From: Zymoseptoria tritici IPO323
Taxonomy: Eukaryota; Ascomycota; Dothideomycetes; Mycosphaerellales; Mycosphaerellaceae
NCBI RefSeq assembly: GCF_000219625.1
Contig: NC_018201.1
Coordinates: forward strand, 80,179 to 144,178
Direction of reading: 5' to 3'
Length of the DNA: 64,000 nucleotides
Position numbers and translations under genes: made by a program. The notes beneath the pieces were generated by a model that worked only from the letters and a program-made list of their open reading frames with translations, was not told the origin of the DNA and did no database searches. Numbering within the stretch: position 1 is the first letter of the stretch; each line of letters starts with the position of its first letter. Of the stretch, positions 12,701-22,770 are shown one piece after another.

Positions 12701-14390
12701 AAAGAGGAAAGTAGGGAGAAGCCCTAAGAGACCTAAGAAATTAGGCAATAAAGCAAGTCCTAAAAGCTCAGGCACATTTAGACTCTTAAGAAGTAGAAGA
12801 TCAGTTGTAAGAAAAGACTACAGCAAGATCCAGAAGATAGGACTTAAAGCAACAAATCCTAATCTGTCTAATCCTAAGACAGTTAAGGAAGCTCTCTCTA
12901 GATCTAACTATAAGGAATAGGAGAAAGCTATTATTAAGGAAGCTAAGTTACTTAAGTCTACAGGATGCCTTAAATAGAAACTTATTAGCACCCTCCCTAA
13001 GGGGAGAGTCCCTCTTATAGGGAAATAGGTCTTTAAGATTAAGGTGCTCCTAGATGGAACTGTAGAGAAGTACAAGGCCAGATAGACAGCTAGGGGATTT
13101 ACACAAAGGAAGGGACTTAACTATATTAATACCTTTGCTCCTACCCTAAGAGCTGCAATAGGGAGAATACTTCTGTCCCTCTTAGTTAACTTTAGCTAGA
13201 AGAGGAGACAAGTTAATGTTAAGACTGCATTCCTAAATCTAAACCTAGATAAGTAGATCTTTATTAAGCTACTAGAGGGAGCTTATCTCTTTAAGAAAGA
13301 TGCCTACAAGTACATTATATATGTTAAGAAAGGACTATATAGGCTTAAGCAGGCAGCTGCTCTTTAGCACTACGATGCTGTAGACACTCTCTAAAAGCTT
13401 AGTCTAACAAGAACTGTTAGTAACGCTTGCCTCTTTCAAGGGAAAGGCATCCTTGTTCTCCTTTATGTAGATAACTTCTAGATCTTTAGACAGTCAGACC
13501 ATAAGATTAACAAGCTAATTAAGGGATTAGAGCAGAAGTACATAATTAAGGTTGTTGATACCAATGTCTTTCTTAGACTTTACCTAAAGGAAGGGAAAGA
13601 TGGCTCTATGTCTATCTCTTAGGAACACTATTCTAGAGACAAACTTTAAGGACATAGTCTTAGCAATGCAAAGAGTGTCAAGTACCCTCTTAACACCCTC
13701 CTTAAACCCCTCTAGGATAAGGGAACAAAGGAGGACTATAATCTCTTTAACAAGATTATTAGGGAACTGCAACATCTGTTAAACCATACCAGACTAGACA
13801 TTAGTTTTGCTGTTAACTACTGTGCAAGGTTCCTTTAGAACCTAGGACCTTTGCATATTTAGGCAGCTAAACATATCTAGAGATATGTTGCAGGTATAAT
13901 TAACAAGTGCCTTGTGTACAGGAAAACTAAGGAGCAAATTCAGATTAAAGCATTCTTAGACTCTAACTTTGCTAGTGATCCTAGTATATCCAGGTCTACC
14001 TTAGGAATGCTCTTTAAAATTGCAGGAGGCCCAGTTGTCTAGAGATCTTAACTACAGAAAGAAGTAGTGCTGTCTAGCACTAAGGCAGAGTACCTCTCTC
14101 TTACTAAGGCAACAAGAGAAGTGAATTAGGTAAGGAATCTTATTAATAAGCTCTAGCCCTTTACCTAGGCCAAAAGCATTTCTACTATCCTTATTAAAGT
14201 AGACAATTAATTAGCTATTAGCCTTATGGAAAACCATGCCAACTCCAAAAGATTAAGACATGTCTCTCTTAGGAACTATTACTATAGAGAACAACATAAC
14301 AAGGGGAGTATTAAGGTGGAGTTTGTAAGGACAGACATGCAGCTTGCAGACTGTCTAACAAAACCAAAATCCCCAAATACCATCCTCTAA
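9735..14390 (+). pseudogene. Copia-2 gag-pol remnant
   Basis: On the plus strand a gag begins at ATG 9735 (MQANKFKTAKENKVL). A mutated zinc knuckle is near 10555-10605 (CTYYIHTNADCFKKHP). A protease DSG motif is at about 10840. Integrase shows RLGYIGNK near 11283 and a GEFNNNN segment containing the catalytic-type Glu near 11660. RT has LYVDNF at 13461-13480, where the second Asp of YVDD has become Asn. RNase H shows SSTKAEYLSLTKATREV near 14070-14120. Most Trp and Gln positions read TAG/TAA (for example ARxTARGFTQ with a stop at x), the expected result of RIP. Confidence 0.82.
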
Positions 14391-14473
14391 TGTATAGATC
14401 CATAAATCCAGCAAAAAGAGCATCTCGTGCGAGCATAAGAGGAACACATCCTAACATGGTCGCACGAAATGAG

Positions 14474-14546
14474 AGGCTGATACAGGAATTGAACCTGTGA
14501 CCTTCTGATTTGTGGTTAGAAATCATACTACTAGACTAACCAGCCC
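14474..14546 (-). other. tRNA-like sequence inside Copia-2
   Basis: The minus strand gives a 73-nt tRNA-like unit: a 7-bp acceptor (GGGCTGG with TCAGCCT, G-U pairs allowed), an A-box-like TTAGTCTAGTAGTAT, and a T arm with B-box GGTTCAATTCC between pairing CACAGG and CCTGTA. The anticodon arm pairs imperfectly here and better in the second copy at 63228-63300, but the loop is not canonical in both, so no anticodon is assigned. Differences between copies are transitions. It may be a captured tRNA gene or tRNA pseudogene. Confidence 0.6.
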
Positions 14547-15622
14547 TTAATAAGAAGAGGGAAATTGCTCTTAAATTTATGCCTTAGTACCTGCATTCCC
14601 ACCTAAGAAGGATTCCCTCCCTGGAATTACACTATTTTATTTGTTACAAAACTAAGAAGCACAACACTTAGAACACTTATTTTATTCTTATCTGTACAAA
14701 GGAAAGGAGGCAACTACACACCTCTACAAAAGCATCTAAGAAACTATAAGAAAAACACCTAGCTAAAGGAAAACTTTTCTATAAAAACCTAAAAGCATTA
14801 GAGCATGTCCTAGAACCTGCAGCCTGCCCCCCCTAGAACTACTACTAAAAGACTAAGCTAATTCCCCTAGAATCTTAACTTAAAGCCTAGGAGAATGTTA
14901 GTTTCTATTAGGGAAGAAGGGATTTTAAGGAGAACATACACAGGATGCTGTGCTACTAACTACTGCTTTATCTCTGCCTTGTTAGAGCTTAACATTTGGC
15001 TAAGAGGAGTCTAGTTATAGCACAACACAAATCCCTAAGGATTAGGAATTGTTAGACTAGGGTAGTTTTCTACTAGGAAGGCCTACTCCCTTAGGTTGTA
15101 CAGCTCCTCTATTACTATGTTAATAAGGTCTGTAGTAAGGAGATCCTTATTAAGCTTAGCTATAAACCTATTAAAGCAAGCTACAAAAGAGAAGGGACCC
15201 TAAGCCCTAACATTCACTCTGTTATAGTGTCTATTTATCTCTCCTCTAACGAGTTAATGCATAGTCTAATATGCCACAGAACTATCTTTGTAGATCTATA
15301 GGAGATCTCTACTGCTAACAGCTCTTGCTTTATCGATAACTTGCTAGAAGGTTTTCCTAGGGACAGAGAAAGCTGCTCTTCTTCCAGACGCTATAGCTAG
15401 TAATGTAGATTGTGTTGTTAATAGCTGTAAGGGATAGATAATAGATTAGCTAATGAATTGGCCAAATAGATAAGAGGTGTGGATTGTAAAGTAGAGGAAT
15501 AAAAAAGATGGAAGAAGATGCTTTTTAACAAGCTGAAGCCGAGTATTAGCCACGTGGTAGGTGAATACCTGCCATATCTAGGTGACAGACAGCTCGTGAT
15601 AATGCAGCTACTGATAGGGGAG

Positions 15623-15803
15623 TGTTGTGGATCATCAGACTGACTATTAGTGAAGTGCACGTAAGTGCACGTGACTAGTGCCAAGGCACTCCCACACACA
15701 GATAGCTGAAGTAAGAATCTCACACTTGAGATTCTCTCTGTATGACAATATATACCTGCCAATTAGAGGTCTTCTTCCACTCAGCTTGAGTCCAATCACA
15801 ACA
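15623..15803 (+). repeat. Copia-2 3' LTR
   Basis: 181 bp and nearly identical to 9417-9597, differing by scattered transitions. It is followed immediately by target duplication CCGAG at 15804-15808. Confidence 0.9.
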
Positions 15804-16032
15804 CCGAGAAGCCAAGTATCCTTTCCATAAACGCAAACTCATGCTGAATTTGCTGTCGAGTCCCGGTATCCGGATGAGCGATCTTTACGACCGGTAATTC
15901 GACTTCATTCAACACCCTAATAACCGCGGCGGAGCCATAATCCAGTAACGTAGAGTGAGACCAAGTCGCAGAAACCTCACTGCTAAGCTCGACACGGCGC
16001 AAGGGAAGGCTGCTAAAGTCCGGATAACTCAT
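15804..16032 (-). pseudogene. Kinase-like protein, 5' portion (split by Copia-2)
   Basis: The frame opens at ATG 16032 (MSYPDFSSLPLRRVELSSEV) and covers an N-lobe-like region with LPVVKIAHPDTGTR, where the Lys is a candidate ATP-binding residue, and a following Glu-rich helix (HEFAFMERILGF). It stops at the Copia-2 insertion and continues at 9416. The ATG lies only 21 bp after the stop codon of the transposase-like reading frame ending at 16054, so the kinase promoter was either replaced or lies within transposon sequence. Confidence 0.7.
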
Positions 16033-16053
16033 CGATCCTGTCCAAGATCCTTC

Positions 16054-19000
16054 CTATAGCATGTTTTCGTGATCGATGTAGCATTTGTATAAGCCTCCGG
16101 TGGCGAGAGGAGCCATGTCGGCGGGGACCTGAAGGTGGTTAGCATGAGCTGTAAGACATTGAAGGTCGCTTATCCGGACTGTCAGACCAAGAGCGTCAGA
16201 ACATACCTTCTTCGCCGCGTGCTTGGAGCTCGCTGACACACGGATCTGGTTGGTGGTCGACATCACTCCTAGCTTCTCATGGCCAAAGTCCTCCTCTGTA
16301 GGATCCACCGCCTCCTTCTTCTCGGAGCGAGGGAGCAGGCTGTCTAGCAGGGTTGGGCACGCAGCGTTGACATCCTGGACCAGCTGTGTAGCGACCGGCT
16401 CCTCGTCCTTAAAGGCGTTCTGAAGGGTGAAGCGGGTAGTGATCGCGAAGTCCATGCGCTGGAGAAGATCGCCTGTGGCAGTAAAGAAGAAGTTAGCTCT
16501 GTTCAAACTCGTGAAGGTTTTTAAGGTGCTAAGGAGATTGGTGCTAGACCGGGAGAGGGAGAGAGAGGGAGAGAGAGAGAAAGTGCTAAGATCCATGGAA
16601 GAGAGGACGAGAAATTGAGAGAGAGAGATCGCTGCGATAAATGAACGGCGCGAGACTACCTCGATCTGCGCCTTTCATTCATGCGAAGCGGACTGAAAAG
16701 AAAACGAAGCAAGTGCTGGGACGATGTGCGACTGAAGTAGATGTGAAGGAGGTGGAGGTAGATGCGGTGTGGATGGGGACGAATACGTACGCTCTGGATT
16801 CTTCTTGTTGGTGTAGAGGATCATTTCCTTGGACAGTCTGCATTCGATGTGTTAGCTGGATCCGCAGAGTGGACTGGTTCTGGACTCTTGCCTGTGGTAC
16901 TCCTCGCCAATTAAGACGTTGGTGTTGCTAGGCAGGGCGAACTCGTCTATCCGGTCTGGATAATAGAGGCCGGTGTGCATGTTGGGCCGCTCCATGTCGT
17001 GTCGAAACTGCACCGCACGAATCTTCTGTGGCTCCTCACCACTGGCCGTCTGCTGGGCGTCCTCGTCGATGTCCATCGCCTCCGTGCTCGCGCTCGTGGT
17101 GGTGCTCGGCGTAGGCACACCACTGGTCTTCGCCCGCTTCTTGCCTTTGCCTTGAGACTTCGCCACGCCAGTGGGAGTTCCAGCGCGAACTGGAGTGCCA
17201 GCGCGACTCACTGCACGACTCGCGGGGCTGTTGTCCGACGCCGTGGCCGCGACCTCCAGGATGCGCTGGTACATCTGCCTCCCAGTGATCACCGTGCTCG
17301 AAAGGTTGCGGCGTTCTTCAGCCGAAAGATGCTTAGACATGAGCATCGTGTTAGACTCTGCAATGCGAGCAAAGGCAACCATGACGACGAATGAGGCCGG
17401 CAGCGGACGCACGTTCGTAGCAGTCTCGAGGAAGGTCACCAGCTCGGGCACAGCAAGTCCGACCGCACCGCGGAAGTATGGACGGGGGTGGCTGTCCTTC
17501 AACCAGGTACGGAGCAGAATGGGGCCGATAATCGACCAACGACCCGGACAGCGTTAGCTTGCGTAGCAGGAGGAGGGAGCGATGTCGACATACCATGCTC
17601 CGACAGCGAAAACGACTTCAGATGGTGAATTGGTGACTGGACCCGCGGACAATCTGGCGGAAACTGGAACACCTTCAACAGCTCGCCATACTGGCGCTTC
17701 GCTTGCTCGGTGAGGATGGCGTCGAGCAGAACGCTGTGCATCAGCTTGGTAACGCCATTGAGCTCCGAATGAGTCGGATCAGCTGGGCACTTGTTCACTA
17801 CATCCGATGCCGGTGCGATGCGTTCGAGTGGCATGTAGTCTGTCCTCATGCTCTTGCCCATGTCGTCTGCGATAGCCTTGCGGCGATCCTTCACCGTCTG
17901 AGCCTCCATGTGGCGGCGGATGCGCATAGCCTCGTGGTGGTAGCGTCCGCGGTTGACCATGTCGAGATTCAGCGCCTTCCACTCATCGCGTGAGTGCTCG
18001 CACATTCGACAGCCATACTTAGCATTCTGCTTTAGCTGGCCGGAGTTTTCCTGTTGTTGAGGCATATTGCCGATGAAGAAGAGCGTCATGGCGCACACCA
18101 TCTCGCCGTTGACCTCCATGCCGGCATCGAGGCTGGACATTGAGGGACCGATTGCGTCGATCACGCCGGCTGCGTTGCTGCCATGCGGAGCGAGGGTGAG
18201 AGGGATGGTGTTTGCGCGGCGGTTGCGTTCCTTGTTGGTAAAGGCCGCGAACAGCAAGTACCAGCCTGTCAGACTGCGGTATCGATCGCGAAAGATGCCG
18301 AACCCATCGATGAAGATCATCAGCGGCATCGAGCGAACCCTCAAACCATTGGCGTTCAGACCGCCGTTTGCTGGCCACGCCACGAACTTGTCTTCGAGCT
18401 GTTGACGGCCGAAATGCATGATTTCGAGCTCTCCACGAATCGGGTTGGTCTTGTAGACGGGACGGACATCTCCGTTGCGCCCAATAATGTGACGAACGAA
18501 GAAGTCGGATGATCCAGGTGGTAGAGGCTGAGGATCATGCGCGCTGTCGAAGGTGTAGTGCATGTAGACTGCAACGTCCGCAGCCGCAACATCAGCGACA
18601 AGCACGATGTGTTGCTCATCCTCGAGGACGAAGAGTTCATTGCCCTCTGCTGCAGGTTGCAGTCCTGCTGGGACATTCGTTCCTCCGACCAGTCGCTGAA
18701 TCTTAACGACCACATTACCACGCTCGCCAGTGTGCTCGCGAACGGTACGCTGATCATGCGCAACAGCCAAGACCCGATCAAGATGCATCAGATCGTCTGC
18801 TGTACGACACGCGCATTGGTAGTCGTTGCAGCGGAAGCGCACGACATCGGATGGGAAGATGGAGCCACCAATGTATCCACGATGCTCATTGCATCGACTG
18901 TCCACCAACTTCTGGCCCGCAGCCTCAGCAGCAGCCTTGTCGATTGCCCTCTGTTGTGTAGCCGCAGCCGCTGCTTCAGCCTGCTTCTGGGCCTTCTCTT

Positions 19001-20282
19001 GTGCCTTGCTCAGCTTCTTCCGTTCAACTGCACTGGCGCGAGTAGAACGTGGCGTAGCTGCAGAAGCTGGTGCGGAAGAGGAAGCTGGTGCGGAAGGAGT
19101 TGCGAGAGGTGCAGATGTTGTCGCGGTCTGTGGACGCTTGGGCGGGCCGGCGACATAAAAGGCGAACTCTCCAGACGTAACGCGGATGCACGCGTGCCAT
19201 ACATTGCCCTGCCAGATCTGCTCTGGCTCATCCACCAGCTCTCCAAGGCCGGTGAACATCTTGTCGGCGAGGTTGTCGGTCGAGAAGAAAGCCTTGCAGA
19301 AGCCTGGCATGTCGAGGAAGTACATGCGCTCGGCATCCTTGCCCAGACGCTTCTCAGTTGCGGACAGCGAAGGCTGCACTAGCGGGTTCAGACCAACCAG
19401 CTTCTCACGGATGTCCATCATCGGCAGCATGCCTTTAGTGTGGTTCTTCAAGGTGTCGAGCACTCCGGGCAAAGTCGTGATTCCACCAAGCTGAAGGACG
19501 TCGCGCAGCTGGACATACTCGGCTCTTGAAACTCCTGCGGACTAACACCAGAGACCGATTGCGAACTCGAACTTCGTCAAAGGCTCTCCAGCGTATCGCT
19601 TGTGGGCAAGAACCTGAGATGTGTCTTGGCCGAATCCCTCGATGCGAGCAGTTGGGAGGGATGGCGGAGCCATGGAGAATGGCGTTGCGGTTGTCGACTG
19701 AGCAGCCGACTCGGGTTGTCCACCGACATCTGCGCTGCCACCCACACCTGCGCTCTCACCATCACCAGCACCTGCGCTTCCACCAAGTCCAAGACCTTCG
19801 CCTTGCTGTTCCTCGTCTTCCTCGTCTTCCTCGTCTCCATCAATCGGCACATCGGTATCAGAGTCTTCATCACCAGAAAGAGGGTTCTGGTAGTCGGCAA
19901 TGCTAATCAGATCGGTGAGCGCCTGGACGCCGGGCGCTTCATCCTCTTCATCATCACGACCTGCGCCTGAGTTCAGCGCGAGGAGGCGTTCGATGAGCTC
20001 TGCTGGTTTAGGCTGCTTGCTGGTTAGTACTTGTGAAGTTCGGTAAGAGTCTGCATATACACATACCACGCCAGCTGGCTGACCACCTCCCACTGCATCG
20101 TCATCGTCGTCGTCGAAGTCATCGCCGCCAAATCCACCGCCAAAGTCCTCGCCGGAGGAGTCGTCGTCGTCTTACTCCTCACGCCCACGCTTGTTGCTCG
20201 AGCCCGACAATGCTGCGAAGCTGTGTGATTTCGGCGTAAAGCCAGGAGTGGTCTTCTTGGTGAGTGTTTTGCGTCGTGGCAT
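16054..20282 (-). pseudogene. Tnp2-like (CMC/CACTA-type) transposase gene
   Basis: The gene starts at ATG 20282 (MPRRKTLTKKTTPGFTPKSH) with a basic then acidic Asp-rich N-terminus. An intron lies at about 20070-20017 (GTATGT donor, TACTAAC branch, CAG acceptor). A long frame follows with MPLMIFIDGFGIF (Asp, about 18330), FFIGNMPQQQ (about 18070) and CRMCEHSRDEW, matching the IDG and GDxP...CRxC layout of Tnp2-like transposases. A second intron near 17590-17545 has donor GTATGT but GG instead of AG as acceptor. The frame continues with GRWSIIGPILLRTWLKD and NTNVLIGEEYHR, then a probable exon with LSKEMILYTNKKNPER near 16830, and likely the 180-codon frame ending at 16054. Two in-frame stops, TAA 20172-20174 and TAG 19540-19542, are each explained by one C to T change, so the gene looks recently inactivated. 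Family is from motif memory; exon joins after 16900 are uncertain. Confidence 0.66.
16553..16628. repeat. GA-rich microsatellite
   Basis: Two runs of GAGAG units lie within the 3' part of the transposase-like gene. Confidence 0.7.
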
Positions 20283-20764
20283 GTTGGTGGTATGCGCAAG
20301 GGTGTTTTTGGGAGAGAATGTATCTGAGAAAGGTGATTGATGGTAAAGAAGGCGATGAAGGTGGTGAAGGTGTTTGGTGAAGGTGTTTGGTGAAGGCGTT
20401 TGGTGAAGATCGCTCGGCTAATTTTCATGCAGGCAGGCGCGACGTGTTTGCACGCCTAGTCCCAATCGGGCAATCCTCGGACGCAGACAATAGTCGTTCC
20501 TTCAGGACTCAGGTTTCGTATTGAATTATGTCTACCGACTGACGTGCTAACAGACCACAGCCATATTGCCTACAGACTGACGTGCCAACGGACGACACCG
20601 ACTGTGGTCGCCGCAAGCCTGCTGAACGAAGAAGCACAAAGAACTCGTAGCATCGACCACATGACCGACCGAAGACAACACAGGAGCAGCAACGATTGAC
20701 TGGTCGATTGACATGGAAGATTTGATTGTGATGCTATAGAATCACGACGAAATACCGACTCGAC
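20283..20764. other. No gene recognised; upstream region of the transposase-like gene
   Basis: The first 120 bp contain repeated GGTGAAGGTGTTTG units (about 20355-20405). The rest shows no convincing frame or inverted termini on either strand. Confidence 0.4.
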
Positions 20765-20784
20765 ATGAGTTATGCTAAACCTTC

Positions 20785-21395
20785 CAGCCTCTCCAGCCTC
20801 TCCAGCCTCCCCAGCCTCCTCCGAGTTCTCCAAACCCTCCAATCACAGCCTGCGATACGATCACCCTCCTGCGAGATGGTCAGCTCTCCAACATCTGCTC
20901 CCTGCGAGCGACATGGTCAGCTCTCCTACATCAGCTTCCTTCGATGTGGTCAGCTCTTCAGACGATCAGCTCTCTGCGAGACGGTTGGCTCTCCTACATC
21001 AGCTTATCGCGAGATGGTCGGCTCTTCAGACAGACGATCAGCTTGCTGCGACGTGGCTAGCTCTCCTACAACAGCTCCTTGTGAGATGGTTGGCTCTACA
21101 GACGATCAGCTTCCTGCGACATGGCTCGCTCCTCAAGCGGTCAGCTTCCTGCGAGATGGTCGGCTCTCCAGACGATTAACTTCCGAGGTGGTTAGCTCTT
21201 CAGACGGTCTCGTGCCTACCAGCCTGCGAGACAGACAGCTTCCTGCGAGACAACCGTTCTCTTGAGACGATCAGCTTCTTGGACCATTAGCGTGCGACAG
21301 CCTGCAAGACGGTTAGCGTGCGAGACGTTCAGCCTGCAACCTGCAACATGGTTAGCAGTCGGTGCGGTCAGCATTCGAGACGGTTAGCTGGGATG
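20785..21395. repeat. Degenerate satellite-like array
   Basis: It starts with four to five 9-bp CCAGCCTCT-type units (20787-20820). Then come many imperfect units built from GCGAGATGGT, CAGCTCTYC, AGACGATCAGCTTCCT and similar blocks, recurring every 30 to 60 bp up to about 21390. Frames open through it (166 and 135 codons) are products of the repetition. Confidence 0.7.
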
Positions 21396-21484
21396 TGCCC
21401 GCATGCTGTATCCTGATATGTGTTGTCGTGATGTTACGTGACATGTACATGGCTTGAAACGTAGACGCTTGACGAAGTCCAAAG

Positions 21485-21673
21485 GTGGTGCTCGGTCAGG
21501 AGCACCACGCTGGCAGTTGATCACGATGTTGACAACGCAACGCTCGGTCAGGAGCAATGCACCGTCGGCTATGAGTCCACAATGCTGCTTGTCGCAGTGC
21601 TCGGTCAGGGGCACTGCGATCAAGCGCTGTGGCTGGCACTGGACCTCAACGTGGTGCTCGACCGAACACCACG
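21485..21673. repeat. Four regularly spaced 24-bp hairpins with a shared loop and different stems
   Basis: Hairpins lie at 21485-21508 (GTGGTGCTC/GAGCACCAC), 21537-21560 (imperfect, GCAACGCTC/GAGCAATGC), 21594-21617 (GCAGTGC/GCACTGC) and 21650-21673 (CGTGGTG/CACCACG). Starts are 52, 57 and 56 bp apart. The centre is CTCGGTCAGG in three and CTCGACCGAA in the fourth, while the stems differ but keep pairing. Confidence 0.75.
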
Positions 21674-21865
21674 AGGGCTGAGATAGAATTGATTGCATTG
21701 CTGTGATATGGATCTATGGGTCTTGATTGTCGTCAGTCTTTGATGGAGTCGTGCATGCAGCATGCCATCAAACAGCATGGTAGTCACACCGGTGTCACCG
21801 GCGAGAATGAAGTGACAGTGCCCCGCCTGCTGCCCGCAGCCAGTCAGGACGTCTTTAAGTGGTAT

Positions 21866-21888
21866 CGGCGGCGGCGGCGGCGGCGGCA
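21866..21888. repeat. CGG trinucleotide repeat
   Basis: About seven CGG units immediately precede the long inverted repeat. Confidence 0.85.
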
Positions 21889-21892
21889 GACG

Positions 21893-22001
21893 CTCGTTGT
21901 ACTGTTCCGCAATGCTCCAGTGGCTGCGTGCTTTCATCACGGCGACGGATGTCTTGCACTGGAGCATTGGCCACTGGAGCATTGCGGAACAATACAACGA
22001 G
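21893..22001. repeat. 32-bp inverted repeat with 45-bp spacer
   Basis: Arms 21893-21924 and 21970-22001 are complementary with one mismatch (left arm starts CTCGTTGTACTG, right arm ends AATACAACGAG). The spacer end repeats part of the right arm (CACTGGAGCATTG). A transcript would fold into a long hairpin. Confidence 0.85.
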
Positions 22002-22770
22002 GCACGTCGCTCGAATCCCCTCTGGGCGAGGGCAGCGCTTCCTCAAGCAGAGTAAGGGCCGACGCCGCCGTGACGGAAGCACCTGTCTTGTGGCCAGGTG
22101 GCGAGCGTTTGTTATTCAAATCCCTCTTCCACGCACAATACTTCTTCCGTCTGGCTGATGGCGACTGTCTTCCTGCGCCACATCCAGGTCTTGGTTCGTC
22201 GGTGCGGACGAGTCGGTTGAGCATTGATCGACAGGCTCTTGAGAGGGCTGCGTTGCGCGGTGCTACCGCCATGATCCTGAGTCTGCTGAATCGCTTGGCT
22301 CTGCTGAATCGCTCGGCTGGAGTCTTGATCTCGCACTCGCTGGTCACTGCGATGGTGCTGATGCGAATTGCTGGTCGGGCGATGTTCGAGAAGGCGCGGA
22401 TCGATGGAAGCTGCTGTGCTTCTTCTGCCAGCTCTGACTAGGCCAGAGTGCTCGTCTGCGAGTATTGGTCGAGACTCCAGTAGTGATTGAAGTTGGGAGG
22501 AGGAGGAGGCGGCGGCCGTCCGAATCGACCGAATGTGTTCTGTAGGAGAGCTGTAAGCGAGTGTTCTGTCAGCCGTGAGTTACTACTCGCACAGCACGCT
22601 GAGAAGGAGGAGGAGAGCTGGAGGTATTATCGTGCATCATCATCGTCATCTCGTCATTAGCATCATATGGGCGTTAGTGCTACCAGCAATATCTCTGCTG
22701 TTCTGTTCATCTGGTCCGAGCAATGCTCCAGGACTCTATCGTCTCGTGTCGACTCCCGTCCGAGCAGCGC

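Larger units (their letters stand above)
9417..15803 (+). mobile_element. Ty1/copia LTR retrotransposon Copia-2 (complete, RIP-mutated) inserted in a kinase-like gene
   Basis: The element is 6387 bp with 181-bp LTRs at 9417-9597 and 15623-15803, starting TGTTGTGG and ending ATCACAACA. It is flanked by the 5-bp target duplication CCGAG (9412-9416, 15804-15808). The primer-binding site follows the 5' LTR at 9598, and a purine tract GATAGGGGAG precedes the 3' LTR. Internal order is gag, protease, integrase, RT, RNase H, then a long 3' region holding a tRNA-like sequence. Coding is broken by many TAG/TAA codons. A second copy begins at 58191. Confidence 0.93.

Noticed and set aside
13584..13782. 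Short opposite-strand frames inside Copia-2 (and at 62348-62539)
   Set aside because: They are antisense shadows of the RT/RNase H region conserved only because the element is repeated.
14311..14526. 71-codon minus frame over the tRNA-like unit
   Set aside because: It overlaps the tRNA-like sequence and LTR-element 3' region; no protein features.
17703..19494. Several long plus-strand frames (up to 281 codons) opposite the transposase gene
   Set aside because: They mirror the GC-rich codons of the minus-strand transposase; only the minus strand has the Tnp2 landmarks and intron signals.
21485..21673. CRISPR-like regular spacing of the hairpins
   Set aside because: Only four units, the repeats differ in their stems, and the setting is eukaryotic.
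21716..22441. 241-codon open frame on the plus strand
   Set aside because: It runs through the CGG repeat and both arms of the 32-bp inverted repeat, overlaps a 136-codon frame on the other strand and has no recognisable motif.
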